Below are positions 1-8,600 of a stretch of DNA of 57,705 nucleotides, one piece after another (the stretch's first letter is position 1; each line of letters starts with the position of its first letter). The stretch is taken from NCBI GenBank assembly GCA_910580075.1, contig CAJTVR010000011.1, forward strand, positions 21,144-78,848, written 5' to 3'. This DNA is from an uncultured Eubacterium sp. GTDB taxonomy: Bacteria > Bacillota > Clostridia > Lachnospirales > Lachnospiraceae. A model generated the notes under the pieces. The model was given only the letters and a program-made list of their open reading frames with translations. It was not told the origin of the DNA and searched no databases. The translations under genes were made by a program, and so were the position numbers.

Positions 1-40
1 CGTCCGCTGCCACAGCCTTGAAGCAGAAAATTTAGAAGTT

Positions 41-100
41 CTTACTGTTCGAAGGCGGAACAGAAAAAGGAACAAGTTTCTCCGCCTGGCGTCCGGTCAG
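41..100 (+). promoter_or_regulatory. structured 5' leader of fhs, possible pseudoknot
   Basis: A 6-bp stem (CTGTTC at 45-50, GAACAG at 58-63) closes a 7-nt loop, GAAGGCG. Loop bases AGGCG (53-57) are complementary to CGCCT at 83-87, so an H-type pseudoknot or an alternative longer hairpin (AGGCGG with CCGCCT) could form about 80 nt before the fhs ribosome binding site. The GGCGGAAC and CCGCCTGG elements recall parts of the ZTP (pfl) riboswitch, which is known upstream of fhs genes. The spacing here is too short for the usual second helix, and the 5' end is cut by the window edge. A cis-regulatory role is inference. Confidence 0.35.
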
Positions 101-179
101 CCTATACTTTCCAGCATCCAATAATACATCTGCTTTGATTTTTCAGACACGCTCTACGCAAAAAAAGGAGGAGGCCATC

Positions 180-1850
180 ATGAAAACAGACATCCAAATT
201 GCACAGGACGCTAACATGCAGCACATCAAAGACGTTGCCGCCAGATACGGAATTACAGAAGATGATCTGGAGCTGTACGGCAGATACAAAGCAAAGCTTT
301 CTGACTCTCTGATCGAAAAGACGAAAGACAAAGAAGACGGAAAGCTCATTCTTGTAACCGCTATCAATCCTACACCTGCCGGAGAAGGGAAGACTACTAC
401 CAGCATCGGGCTTGCCCAGGCATTTGGCAGACTGGACAAAAACTGCCTGCTTGCTCTCCGGGAACCGTCTTTGGGCCCGTGTTTCGGAATTAAGGGCGGC
501 GCAGCAGGCGGCGGCTATTCACAGGTTGTTCCAATGGAAGATCTGAACCTGCATTTTACTGGAGATTTTCACGCTATTACATCAGCAAATAACCTGCTTG
601 CCGCGCTTCTTGATAATCACATTCAGCAGGGAAATGCCCTCAATATCGACACAAGACAGATTGTCTGGAAACGCTGTATGGATATGAACGACCGTTCCCT
701 TCGTAATATTGTAGTGGGTCTTGGTGCAAAATCAGACGGTTTTGTAAGGGAAGACCATTTTGTTATTACAGTAGCAACTGAAATAATGGCAATTTTATGC
801 CTGTCTTCTGATATGGCAGACTTGAAAAAACGCCTTGGAAATATCATTGCCGCATATAATTATGACGGCGAACCGGTCACTGCAGCCCAGCTTCAGGCAG
901 TCGGAGCAATGGCAGCGCTTTTAAAAGACGCCCTGAAGCCAAACCTGATACAGACGCTCGAACATACCGGAGCTATCGTACACGGCGGGCCGTTTGCAAA
1001 TATCGCCCACGGCTGCAATTCCGTCCGCGCTACCAAAACTGCCCTGAAAATCGCTGACTATGTAATTACCGAAGCAGGATTCGGCGCAGACCTCGGCGCT
1101 GAGAAATTCTTTGATATCAAATGCCGCAAAGCAGGACTGAAACCGGACGCAGTTGTTCTGGTAGCAACTGTGCGTGCACTTAAATATAACGGCGGCGTTC
1201 CAAAGAACAGTCTTTCCGAAGAAAACCTGGACGCCCTGAAAAAAGGTATCTGCAATCTGGAAAAACACATTGAAAACCTCCAAAAATACCGTGTGCCGAT
1301 TGTGGTTACCCTGAATTCATTTCTGACAGATACTCCTGCAGAATATGAATACATCCGCAGTTTCTGCCAGGAAAAAGGCTGCGAATTTGCTTTATCAAGA
1401 GTCTGGGAAAAGGGCGGGGAAGGCGGCATTGAACTGGCTCAGAAAGTACTGCAGACGCTGGAAGAAAAACCGTCTGATTTTCAGCCGCTTTATCCGGATG
1501 AAATGCCTCTAAAAGAAAAGATTCGGACAATTGCTACAGAAATCTACGGCGCTGACGGCATCACATGCACGCCTGCTGCCGAAAAAACTCTTGCAAAGCT
1601 CACCGAATTAGGCTTTGGAAACCTGCCGGTGTGTATCGCAAAAACACAGTATTCACTGTCTGACGACCAGTACAAGCTCGGACGTCCCAGCGGGTTTACT
1701 GTAAATGTACGCGATGTTTATGTAAGCGCCGGTGCCGGATTTGTCGTCGTACTGACAGGTGCCATAATGACAATGCCCGGCCTTTCCAAATCCCCGGCCG
1801 CTTATGGAATCGACGTAAATGATAACGGCCGGATTACCGGACTGTTTTAA
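180..1850 (+). CDS. fhs: formate-tetrahydrofolate ligase
   Basis: Catalyses ATP-dependent joining of formate to tetrahydrofolate, giving 10-formyl-THF for one-carbon metabolism (purines, and the methyl branch of the Wood-Ljungdahl pathway where present); cytoplasmic. The 556-aa product matches the usual family length of about 555-560. It carries the family nucleotide-binding loop TPAGEGKTTTSIGL near residues 75-88 and runs to a typical C-terminus. The ATG at 180 is chosen because AAGGAGGAGG lies just upstream; an in-frame ATG at 135 would add 15 residues but has no such site. It is the only plus-strand gene here and converges on the L,D-transpeptidase gene, with a terminator hairpin between them. 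No folD or fchA neighbour is visible. Identification is secure. Confidence 0.97.
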   Translation: MKTDIQIAQDANMQHIKDVAARYGITEDDLELYGRYKAKLSDSLIEKTKDKEDGKLILVTAINPTPAGEGKTTTSIGLAQAFGRLDKNCLLALREPSLGPCFGIKGGAAGGGYSQVVPMEDLNLHFTGDFHAITSANNLLAALLDNHIQQGNALNIDTRQIVWKRCMDMNDRSLRNIVVGLGAKSDGFVREDHFVITVATEIMAILCLSSDMADLKKRLGNIIAAYNYDGEPVTAAQLQAVGAMAALLKDALKPNLIQTLEHTGAIVHGGPFANIAHGCNSVRATKTALKIADYVITEAGFGADLGAEKFFDIKCRKAGLKPDAVVLVATVRALKYNGGVPKNSLSEENLDALKKGICNLEKHIENLQKYRVPIVVTLNSFLTDTPAEYEYIRSFCQEKGCEFALSRVWEKGGEGGIELAQKVLQTLEEKPSDFQPLYPDEMPLKEKIRTIATEIYGADGITCTPAAEKTLAKLTELGFGNLPVCIAKTQYSLSDDQYKLGRPSGFTVNVRDVYVSAGAGFVVVLTGAIMTMPGLSKSPAAYGIDVNDNGRITGLF

Positions 1851-1890
1851 ACTGTCCGCCTGACAAAAGGTGCACCATTCATATAATGAA

Positions 1891-1942
1891 AGACAGGATA
1901 TGGAAGATTATAGATCATACTTCCATATCCTGTCTTCTTTCT
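1891..1942. terminator. bidirectional terminator between fhs and the L,D-transpeptidase gene
   Basis: A perfect 16-bp inverted repeat (1891-1906 with 1920-1935, arms beginning AGACAGGATATGG) has a 13-nt loop. On plus it is followed by TCTTTCT. It sits between two convergent genes, so it probably serves both. Confidence 0.85.
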
Positions 1943-2024
1943 ACAACTAACGATTCTGTCGCTTACCATGCATATATATAAGATCTTTTACATAAGTACA
2001 CAATTCTGAAAATGAAGTGCGAAT

Positions 2025-3500
2025 CTACCTCTCCCTGCTCTTATCTACATAAGAAAACGCATTTGAAATTTTCGCATTCTCAGCTGTCAGCTCAATCGGT
2101 TCCCGGTAATAAGCAATCACCGGCGTTCCTACTGGCAGAATCTGATACAGCTCATGTGCCATTTCGCTCGGCATATTTACACAGCCGTGTGATCCGGAAG
2201 TCTTATAAATTTCCTTTCCGAATTCACTTCTCCAGCTGGCATCATGAAATCCTACATTATAAGCAAAAACCATAAAATAGTTTACATCCGATGCATAATT
2301 TTCTCCTACAAGCGTAGCATCCCGCTCTTTATAAATAATCTTATAAATTCCATCCGGCGAACCCCAGCCCCGGCTGGCGGTTCCGGTAACAATGTCCGAT
2401 TCCAGTTTCAGCTTCCCTTTTTCATAAAAGTACATATGCTGGTTCGTATAATCGACTTCTACGTAAGTATCCCCGATATCATAAGTTTCACTTTTAACAA
2501 CTGCCGTCTGATTGAATACAGGTTCGCGTTTTATGGTTTTTCCAGACTGGATTTCTGATAAAATCTGTGCCTTTTCCTTCTCTTTGTCAATGACCCATCC
2601 GTAATCACCGCCTCCAATTTTGACCGTATCGCCAAGCGAAGTCTTGAATTTACGGATATCCCCATACGTATTATACTTGCTCGCCAGATACTGGACATAA
2701 CTGGTGACTTTTGATTCATCCAGAATTACTGAATAATCTGCTCCAATCGTAATCCACTCTTTAATCTGTGCAGAATCCAGTACCTCCCCATTCTCACCGA
2801 CATCATACTTGATTTTCGTATTCAGATAAGAGTTGATATTTTTGAGCGCCTTTTTCAGGTGTTTATCGTCTGATTTAATCTCCGGCTCCTCGTAGACATC
2901 ATCGGTAAGCTCCAGTTTTTCTTCGCCCATATCCACCGCTTTACGCGCCAGCTTCTGCACATCTGCCAGCCTGATCTGATTTCCGGCTACGGCCTCTGCC
3001 AGCTCATACCCTGTCTCTGTCTCCCGAAGATATGCATTTTTCGGTTTCTGAATATAGCTGTCCTGAAAACATTCAAGCTGTGATACCAGCTTGTCCAGTT
3101 TCTGCGCATTATAAGCAGCGGACACTTCTAAATCCACTTCTTTTTTACCTTTACGGCCCGATATCCACTTGTACTCATTCTGAGCTTCTAAAATTTCACT
3201 GATTTCTGTACCCGGCACATAAGCATAATCAATGTCAGGTCCGATAATCTGATATGTTTCCCCGTCACGGGTCTGAATGCTGAAAATGTAATCTGCAACT
3301 TCCTGTGCTACTTTATCCTCTGCTTCCTCAACGGTCATTTTATCAACTGCAATGCCATTTAATACCGTTCCCGGGAAAAAATGTTCTGCATAATAAGATG
3401 CCGTATAAAAATAACAGACCAGGAGTGCGATCAGCAAAAAACAACAGATGCTTCCAATAATAATAAATGCAGACTTTGCTGCCGACTTCTGTTTTCTCAT
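2025..3500 (-). CDS. membrane-anchored L,D-transpeptidase (YkuD family)
   Basis: Probably forms 3-3 crosslinks in peptidoglycan or attaches proteins to it, outside the membrane. The 491-aa product has a short basic N-terminus, one membrane helix at about residues 12-33, and a long extracellular region with two peptidoglycan-binding-like segments (about 60-190 and 220-330). The C-terminal YkuD domain carries the catalytic motif SGSHGCVNMP, with the nucleophile at about Cys440. This layout (TM, PG-binding-4-like repeats, YkuD) is common in clostridial L,D-transpeptidases. The start is supported by AAAGAGGG upstream. It ends facing fhs across a shared terminator. The substrate is not evident from sequence. 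Confidence 0.93.
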   Translation of the reverse strand: MRKQKSAAKSAFIIIGSICCFLLIALLVCYFYTASYYAEHFFPGTVLNGIAVDKMTVEEAEDKVAQEVADYIFSIQTRDGETYQIIGPDIDYAYVPGTEISEILEAQNEYKWISGRKGKKEVDLEVSAAYNAQKLDKLVSQLECFQDSYIQKPKNAYLRETETGYELAEAVAGNQIRLADVQKLARKAVDMGEEKLELTDDVYEEPEIKSDDKHLKKALKNINSYLNTKIKYDVGENGEVLDSAQIKEWITIGADYSVILDESKVTSYVQYLASKYNTYGDIRKFKTSLGDTVKIGGGDYGWVIDKEKEKAQILSEIQSGKTIKREPVFNQTAVVKSETYDIGDTYVEVDYTNQHMYFYEKGKLKLESDIVTGTASRGWGSPDGIYKIIYKERDATLVGENYASDVNYFMVFAYNVGFHDASWRSEFGKEIYKTSGSHGCVNMPSEMAHELYQILPVGTPVIAYYREPIELTAENAKISNAFSYVDKSRER

Positions 3501-3634
3501 TTTAAATACCCTCTTTCCCAGACGGCCTGTCCTGCGCTGTCATCATCCGGTTCTGCCTGGTGTGTAAATTTCCCGCTCCCATACTCCGGCTGCAGTAACA
3601 GCAGCACTGGCAGGCCGCCTGTTTCTTGTACTTT

Positions 3635-3689
3635 ATTCTAACAGAATATCAGCCTTTTGGCTACCTTGCTTTTGCAGTAAAATACTGCA
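3635..3689 (-). promoter_or_regulatory. possible promoter region of the L,D-transpeptidase gene with inverted repeat
   Basis: An extended -10-like element (TGTTAGAAT on minus, hexamer at 3635-3640) lies 135 nt before the L,D-transpeptidase start, without a good -35. Upstream are a small inverted repeat AGCC-TTTT-GGCT (3651-3662) and a perfect palindrome TGCAGTA-AAA-TACTGCA (3673-3689), which could be a protein-binding site about 40 nt above the -10. Without a T-run, neither is a convincing terminator for the AI-2E gene. Confidence 0.3.
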
Positions 3690-3766
3690 TATAATAAAAT
3701 GCGCGATATAAACTGCTAAAAATAAGGTAAAACGACATTTTTTTCCTTCATTTGTTCCAGTTATTC

Positions 3767-4981
3767 TTATGATTCTTCTTTCCCCTGATCTGCCTGGCCG
3801 GGATTTTCCGCAAGAAGTTCCAGCTTTCCATGTTTTTCAAGCCCTCTTACGACCATGCGTTTTACCAGATCATAGATAACTGCAAACACAGGCACACCGA
3901 CTAAGATTCCTGCAAATCCAAAAAATCCCTGAAACAGTGTAATAGAAAAAAGCACCCAGAATCCTGTAAGTCCCACGCTGTCTGCTAACAGTGCCGGTCC
4001 CAGAATATTCCCATCAAACTGCTGCAGTACTATGATAAATATTACAAAAATCACACAGTTTACCGGACCGGAAATAAGCACTAGAAATGCTGAAGGAATT
4101 GCGCCTATATACGGGCCAAAATATGGAATCACATTCGTCACGCCTACAATTACACTGATCAGCATTGCGTTTGGAAAGCCCATCGTAAATGTCATAATAA
4201 TACAGAAAACATAACAGATCAGCCCTACAATCGCACTGTCCAGTATTTTACCGCCAAAAAATCCTACAAATGTCTTATCTATAAAAGCTAACTCTTTCAT
4301 GATTATATCTGCCCGTTCGCTTTTAAATGCCGCATACAGTACAGCTCTTCCCTGGCGTGCAAAAGTCTTACGCCCGAGCAGCAGATAAATGCAGATAATA
4401 ATTCCGATAACCAGGTTATAAAATACGCCGAATACTGAACCGACTGTATTCGCAAATCCGCCCATCATCCCCTGCATTGCTGGCAGAAGGTCTGTGGTAG
4501 CCCAGCTGCGGAGTCTGTCTTCCAGGCTTCCAATCGCCGTGTTTACATATGTCTGCAGCACTTCGTTGCCATCCAGCATCTGTGTAATCCACTGAGCGAA
4601 CTGGTCTAATTTCTGGGGAACCGCATTGACTAACATCATAATACTTGCCGCCAGCTCCGGAATTACCATGCTCAGCAGCAGATAAATAACAAAAAATGTC
4701 AGTACAATCACCAGCAGCACCGTCAGGCTGTTTGCACGTTTTTTCAGCTTTTGGGGCAGAACCGCTTCTATCCTTTTTTCCAGAAAATTGCATGGTGTTT
4801 TTAACAGGTATGCCATGACTCCGCCATAAATCACAGGTTTTAAAATGCCCATCAGCCAGTGAAATGACTGGCGGATCTCTCCAAATCCTCTGATTGCAAA
4901 AAATAGTAAAATCGCTAATGCCAGCGAAACAAATCCTGTCAGCGACTTGTAAAAAATTTTCTTCCATTCCTCTTTTTTCAT
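3767..4981 (-). CDS. AI-2E family (PerM-like) membrane transporter
   Basis: A polytopic protein of 404 aa with the hydrophobic profile of the AI-2E/PerM family: N-terminal helices around residues 12-30 and 38-60, a pair around 88-115, a soluble amphipathic stretch around 120-180, and C-terminal helices containing IPYFGPYIGAIPS, a family hallmark, then a final FGFAGILVGVPVFAVIYDL segment. Members have been linked to AI-2, organic anion or sodium/proton transport; the substrate here cannot be told from sequence. The acidic tail is cytoplasmic. AAGGAAGG lies upstream of the ATG. It has its own promoter and is not close enough to either neighbour to imply a shared role. Confidence 0.88.
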   Translation of the reverse strand: MKKEEWKKIFYKSLTGFVSLALAILLFFAIRGFGEIRQSFHWLMGILKPVIYGGVMAYLLKTPCNFLEKRIEAVLPQKLKKRANSLTVLLVIVLTFFVIYLLLSMVIPELAASIMMLVNAVPQKLDQFAQWITQMLDGNEVLQTYVNTAIGSLEDRLRSWATTDLLPAMQGMMGGFANTVGSVFGVFYNLVIGIIICIYLLLGRKTFARQGRAVLYAAFKSERADIIMKELAFIDKTFVGFFGGKILDSAIVGLICYVFCIIMTFTMGFPNAMLISVIVGVTNVIPYFGPYIGAIPSAFLVLISGPVNCVIFVIFIIVLQQFDGNILGPALLADSVGLTGFWVLFSITLFQGFFGFAGILVGVPVFAVIYDLVKRMVVRGLEKHGKLELLAENPGQADQGKEES

Positions 4982-5053
4982 TCTCTGTTTCCTTCCTTAA
5001 AAACATCTGTATGTATTCTGCCAGTATCTTTATGAAGCCCTCTGACCGGCATA

Positions 5054-5082
5054 AATATAAGTTAACTCTTTTTGCCTGAAAA
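5054..5082 (-). promoter_or_regulatory. sigma-A-type promoter of the AI-2E gene
   Basis: On minus, TTTTCA (5077-5082), a 17-nt spacer and TATATT (5054-5059) lie about 70 nt before the start codon. Confidence 0.55.
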
Positions 5083-5192
5083 AGCAACACTTATCGGGAC
5101 AGGTGCTGATCCTTTGCCGCCATTCAGTCTGCACGCCATTTCATGCATGCGCTCATCCGTGCACAAGCCGCCGTCTTATTACTGCGCACATA

Positions 5193-5232
5193 AAAAGCAG
5201 CCCGGACACTCTGACCTGCCTGGTGCTGCTTT
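5193..5232 (-). terminator. intrinsic terminator downstream of the GH3 gene
   Basis: On minus, AAAGCAGC pairs with GCTGCTTT around a GC-rich loop that adds extra pairs (CC with GG), and the hairpin runs straight into a T-run (GCTGCTTTTTA). It is 100 nt past the GH3 stop codon. Confidence 0.8.
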
Positions 5233-5331
5233 ATACAGCAGAAAATGGATTCCAGGCACTTTTGCACTCATATGCATAACCCTGTCCATTTCCTGCTTAT
5301 TTTCAGTTTCTTCCTTATTTATATACCCTGT

Positions 5332-8325
5332 TTATCCTCTGTTCATTTCCAGAAACGCTCTGTAATTTCTATAAATATCCGTTCCCTTAAACCTCTGCTT
5401 TTTCACAATCCAGAGCACTGCTGATACCGCAAACAGAAGCCCGACTGCAATACAGCCTGACCACAAGCCTGTCACAATCGCTATGTTTCGTTTTTTAATA
5501 ACCGTATCCGGCCCGATTCCATTCATTCCGGCCGAATTTGCAATTGCATACAGATTCTGATGACATGCTTCTTTCATGGCTGTTACAACTACCGGATCTT
5601 TTTTATAATCTGGCAGCTGCCTTGTTACATACGGCATCATTGCGTCAAATGTAGATACACCGCCAGCAAGAACACCGTCCACGCCGTTGACATATGTGGT
5701 CAGTACATTGTCAGTAATAATCAGGCCCTTTTTCCCCCATTCATTTCTCAGTATGTTTGTCATCAGCCCTTTATTACCGCCAGACCAGACTGCGCCCCAG
5801 CGTGTATATGCTGCCATCAGCCCTGCATCAGATTCTTCGACTGCTGCCTGGAATGCTTTGAGGTAAATTTCCCTTGCGGCCTGTTCATTCAGCCATACGC
5901 CAAGTCCGATACGGTCCTGCTCACAGTCATTCAGTGCAAAATGTTTCATAACAACAAAAATCCCGCGCTCTGTCATTGCCTGTATCTCATATTTAGACAT
6001 TCTTCCAGACAGAAAACCGTCTTCTGAATAATATTCAAAATTACGTCCGCCATACGGAGTTCTGTGAATATTACTGCCCGGCCCGTAAAGGCATGCAATC
6101 TCAGCTGCAATGCAGTTATTTGCAATCACTCTGCCGATTTCATACATCAGATCTGTATTAAACGTCGCTGCCATCACATCTTCTGATGTAAACGCCGTCG
6201 CTGTCAGCGCTGTTTTTCCCGCTTCTTCCCCTGCTTTAAATAACGAAGCCGTAAGTCCCTGCGGGCCGTTCTCGTCCCGGGTGCCCGGTGCCTGTACTGA
6301 TTCCACTGGCATTGTCCAGTGAAACGAATCTCCGATTAAGGAAACCATATCGTCAAACGAAAGCTGATCTAAAAGCTGTTCCCATTTCGGATCATCATAG
6401 GAAGCACCGATAAGATCCACCAGTTTCAGCCCGTTATCTGCTCCTAAAACCGGCATCTGTACTTCTTCATAATCATTTGCATTATACTGCACATCCTGGA
6501 GTTTTGCCGTCAGCGCATCGGTCAGCATCAGTTTTAACGATTCTGTCGGAAATGTACCCGTCCAGTCATTTCTGGACAGATATGTTATTTTTTTGCCGCC
6601 TAAATCTTCACTTAAGTTAATATCTGAATCTGAAAGCTGGTTCTTAATTGCCGTACCGTTTGCAGAAACAGCATAGGTCTTCTTATCCAGTTTTGCATTC
6701 TTCCATTTCCAGACAAGTTTTTTATTCCCTTTCGCATCCATGCGTCCGTCCGCAGGCTTGTACCCTTTGGCTGCCAGAATATTATTGACAGCATTGTGTG
6801 CGTCTGTGGCAGCTGTAAAATAATAATCTCCTGCATCCAGAATATATGTCCCTGCGCCATATGCGTCATACGATGCCAGCTCCCTGCGGTCTACCGTTAT
6901 TTTAAGCGTTTCGGATGCTCCCGGCTCAAGCAGTGCAGTTTTTGCAAATCCGCAGAGCGAGACTGCTGCTTTTTCCACACCGTTTTTTATATCATAAGAC
7001 GTATACGGAGACTGCACATAAATCTGCACGGTTTTCTTTCCGGCATACTTTTTGCCTGTATTTTTTACTTTTACCGACAATACGAACTGGTCTGTTTTTT
7101 TGTTATATTTCGCAGACAGTATTTTCATTGCAAAATCCGTATAGCTCTGGCCGTAACCGAATGGAAATGCTACATCATCCTGATAACTGTAATCTCCGGC
7201 ATTCCCTTGATCCATGACATAATCTTCATAGCGTGTTTCATAATATTTATAACCGACATAAATGCCTTCCTGGTATATCATATACGTACTTGCATTTTCC
7301 GGTATGACGCCTTCTTTATAACCTTCATACGTCACCGGGGAAAAATTTGCCATGGCCGGAGACGAAAAGTTGTTGTAACAGTATGTGTCTACAAGACTCC
7401 CGGACGGATTGACTTTTCCTGATAAAATATCGCCCACAGCGTCAATTCCTGTAATTCCGACATCCCCAATCCACAGGCATGCATCGATTCCGTAAGGATT
7501 CTCTTTCAGGAAATCTACCTGAAGCGCATTCGCAGAATTAATCAGTACAATGATTTTTTTCACAGTTCCGTCAGCTTTCATAGAAGCTAAATTTTCAAAC
7601 AGCTCTGTTTCATTTTCATCCAGCGCAAGATAATTCACGTCCCTGTAAGCCAGATCTGCACCCTCGCCGCCAACGCGTGATAAAGTCACAATTGCAGCAT
7701 CGCCGTAAGAACTGACAGAATCTTTAACTTCACCTGTATACAGATCCCACGGACATTCTGAAACAGCTGCGGACTCTGTAGCAATCATTCCCCCGGTCTT
7801 GCGTTTATACTCTGCCGCTTCTTCCAGATAAAAATCCCACAGTGTTTTGTTTACTTCAAATCCCGCTATTTCTAACGATCCTTTCAGCGTATCTGCCGTT
7901 GATGCATCAATATTTCCAGAACCGGTACCCCCATACACCAGGTCTACAGAAGAATTCGAAAAACAGCTTACTTTTGCTCCTTCTTCCAGCGGAAGCGCAC
8001 CGTTTTCGTTCATTAAAAGCGCCGCACCCTCTGCTTCTACCTGTCTGCACAGCTCGTCTCCATAATGCACCATCTCTTCTTTGGAATCAAAGTCCATCGG
8101 ATAATAAATAGCGCTTTCATCCCTGTTTTTTATATCATTGAAAGTCCCGCCTACAAAAATTGATATCGAATTGTCGAATATACTGCAGAATACTGCCAGC
8201 ACCAGCAGCACAGCTGTAACCGGCGCAGTCATTATGGCCAGGACTTTCCAGGGACCGACCGCTTTTCTGCGTGCCCTTTTATATTCTTTTTTCCGTGCTT
8301 TCATTTGAATCTTATCTGCATCCAT
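5332..8325 (-). CDS. glycoside hydrolase family 3, reversed domain order, two membrane helices
   Basis: Likely an exo-acting beta-glycosidase (glucosidase or xylosidase type) outside the membrane. The 997-aa product has a basic N-terminus and a helix at about 29-50. The domain normally C-terminal in GH3 follows (EAEGAALLMNENGALPL near 95-110), then a fibronectin-III-like domain (about 395-500). The domain normally N-terminal comes last, with GPQGL, the MKHFALND motif and GLIITDN, where Asp872 is the likely nucleophile. A second helix lies at about 948-975 before a basic tail. Reversed GH3 order is known from rumen Clostridia (Butyrivibrio, Ruminococcus albus); tethering at both ends is less usual. 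AGGAGG precedes the ATG. Substrate is unknown. Confidence 0.92.
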   Translation of the reverse strand: MDADKIQMKARKKEYKRARRKAVGPWKVLAIMTAPVTAVLLVLAVFCSIFDNSISIFVGGTFNDIKNRDESAIYYPMDFDSKEEMVHYGDELCRQVEAEGAALLMNENGALPLEEGAKVSCFSNSSVDLVYGGTGSGNIDASTADTLKGSLEIAGFEVNKTLWDFYLEEAAEYKRKTGGMIATESAAVSECPWDLYTGEVKDSVSSYGDAAIVTLSRVGGEGADLAYRDVNYLALDENETELFENLASMKADGTVKKIIVLINSANALQVDFLKENPYGIDACLWIGDVGITGIDAVGDILSGKVNPSGSLVDTYCYNNFSSPAMANFSPVTYEGYKEGVIPENASTYMIYQEGIYVGYKYYETRYEDYVMDQGNAGDYSYQDDVAFPFGYGQSYTDFAMKILSAKYNKKTDQFVLSVKVKNTGKKYAGKKTVQIYVQSPYTSYDIKNGVEKAAVSLCGFAKTALLEPGASETLKITVDRRELASYDAYGAGTYILDAGDYYFTAATDAHNAVNNILAAKGYKPADGRMDAKGNKKLVWKWKNAKLDKKTYAVSANGTAIKNQLSDSDINLSEDLGGKKITYLSRNDWTGTFPTESLKLMLTDALTAKLQDVQYNANDYEEVQMPVLGADNGLKLVDLIGASYDDPKWEQLLDQLSFDDMVSLIGDSFHWTMPVESVQAPGTRDENGPQGLTASLFKAGEEAGKTALTATAFTSEDVMAATFNTDLMYEIGRVIANNCIAAEIACLYGPGSNIHRTPYGGRNFEYYSEDGFLSGRMSKYEIQAMTERGIFVVMKHFALNDCEQDRIGLGVWLNEQAAREIYLKAFQAAVEESDAGLMAAYTRWGAVWSGGNKGLMTNILRNEWGKKGLIITDNVLTTYVNGVDGVLAGGVSTFDAMMPYVTRQLPDYKKDPVVVTAMKEACHQNLYAIANSAGMNGIGPDTVIKKRNIAIVTGLWSGCIAVGLLFAVSAVLWIVKKQRFKGTDIYRNYRAFLEMNRG

Positions 8326-8600
8326 AAAAACCTCCTCTGTTATAAATAATTTTGCCAGTGCCCCTTACAGAACACCCTGTTATCCCTTCCCCATTGACAG
8401 TTTACAAAGCTGACTGCCATCTTCTGTATATTCCGTTCACCTCCCCTTTTCATTTGAAATATCTTTCCGCATATGCCGGTAACCCAAAGGTATCCTATAT
8501 CTAAAGTGCTCTGCACATATGGATAAGTTATCTAAAACGAAAGCATATTTTCCTGGTTATCTATACACATTCTACAACATTCTTTCCCTATTTACAAGCC
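8326..8600. other. 275-nt leader region upstream of the GH3 gene
   Basis: Contains a promoter at its far end (8569-8597, minus), so the GH3 transcript would have a leader of about 235 nt. Inside it, at 8437-8450, is a near-perfect ribosome-binding sequence (AAAAGGGGAGGTGA on minus) with no ATG, GTG or TTG at normal spacing after it. The next ATG (25 codons, MAVSFVNCQW...) is 16 nt away. No terminator for the short-chain dehydrogenase gene was recognised. Confidence 0.5.
8569..8597 (-). promoter_or_regulatory. sigma-A-type promoter, probably for the GH3 gene
   Basis: On minus, TTGTAA (8592-8597), a 17-nt spacer and TAGAAT (8569-8574). It begins immediately after the stop codon of the short-chain dehydrogenase gene and about 245 nt before the GH3 start. 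Confidence 0.55.

Larger units (their letters stand above)
4982..5331. other. 350-nt gap between the AI-2E and GH3 genes
   Basis: Holds the terminator of the GH3 gene (5193-5232) and a promoter for the AI-2E gene (5054-5082), both on minus. No credible coding region or RNA gene was seen. Confidence 0.7.

Noticed and set aside
135..179. Extended N-terminus of formate-tetrahydrofolate ligase from ATG 135
   Set aside because: The extra 15 residues do not match the family, and the strong AAGGAGGAGG site directs initiation at 180.
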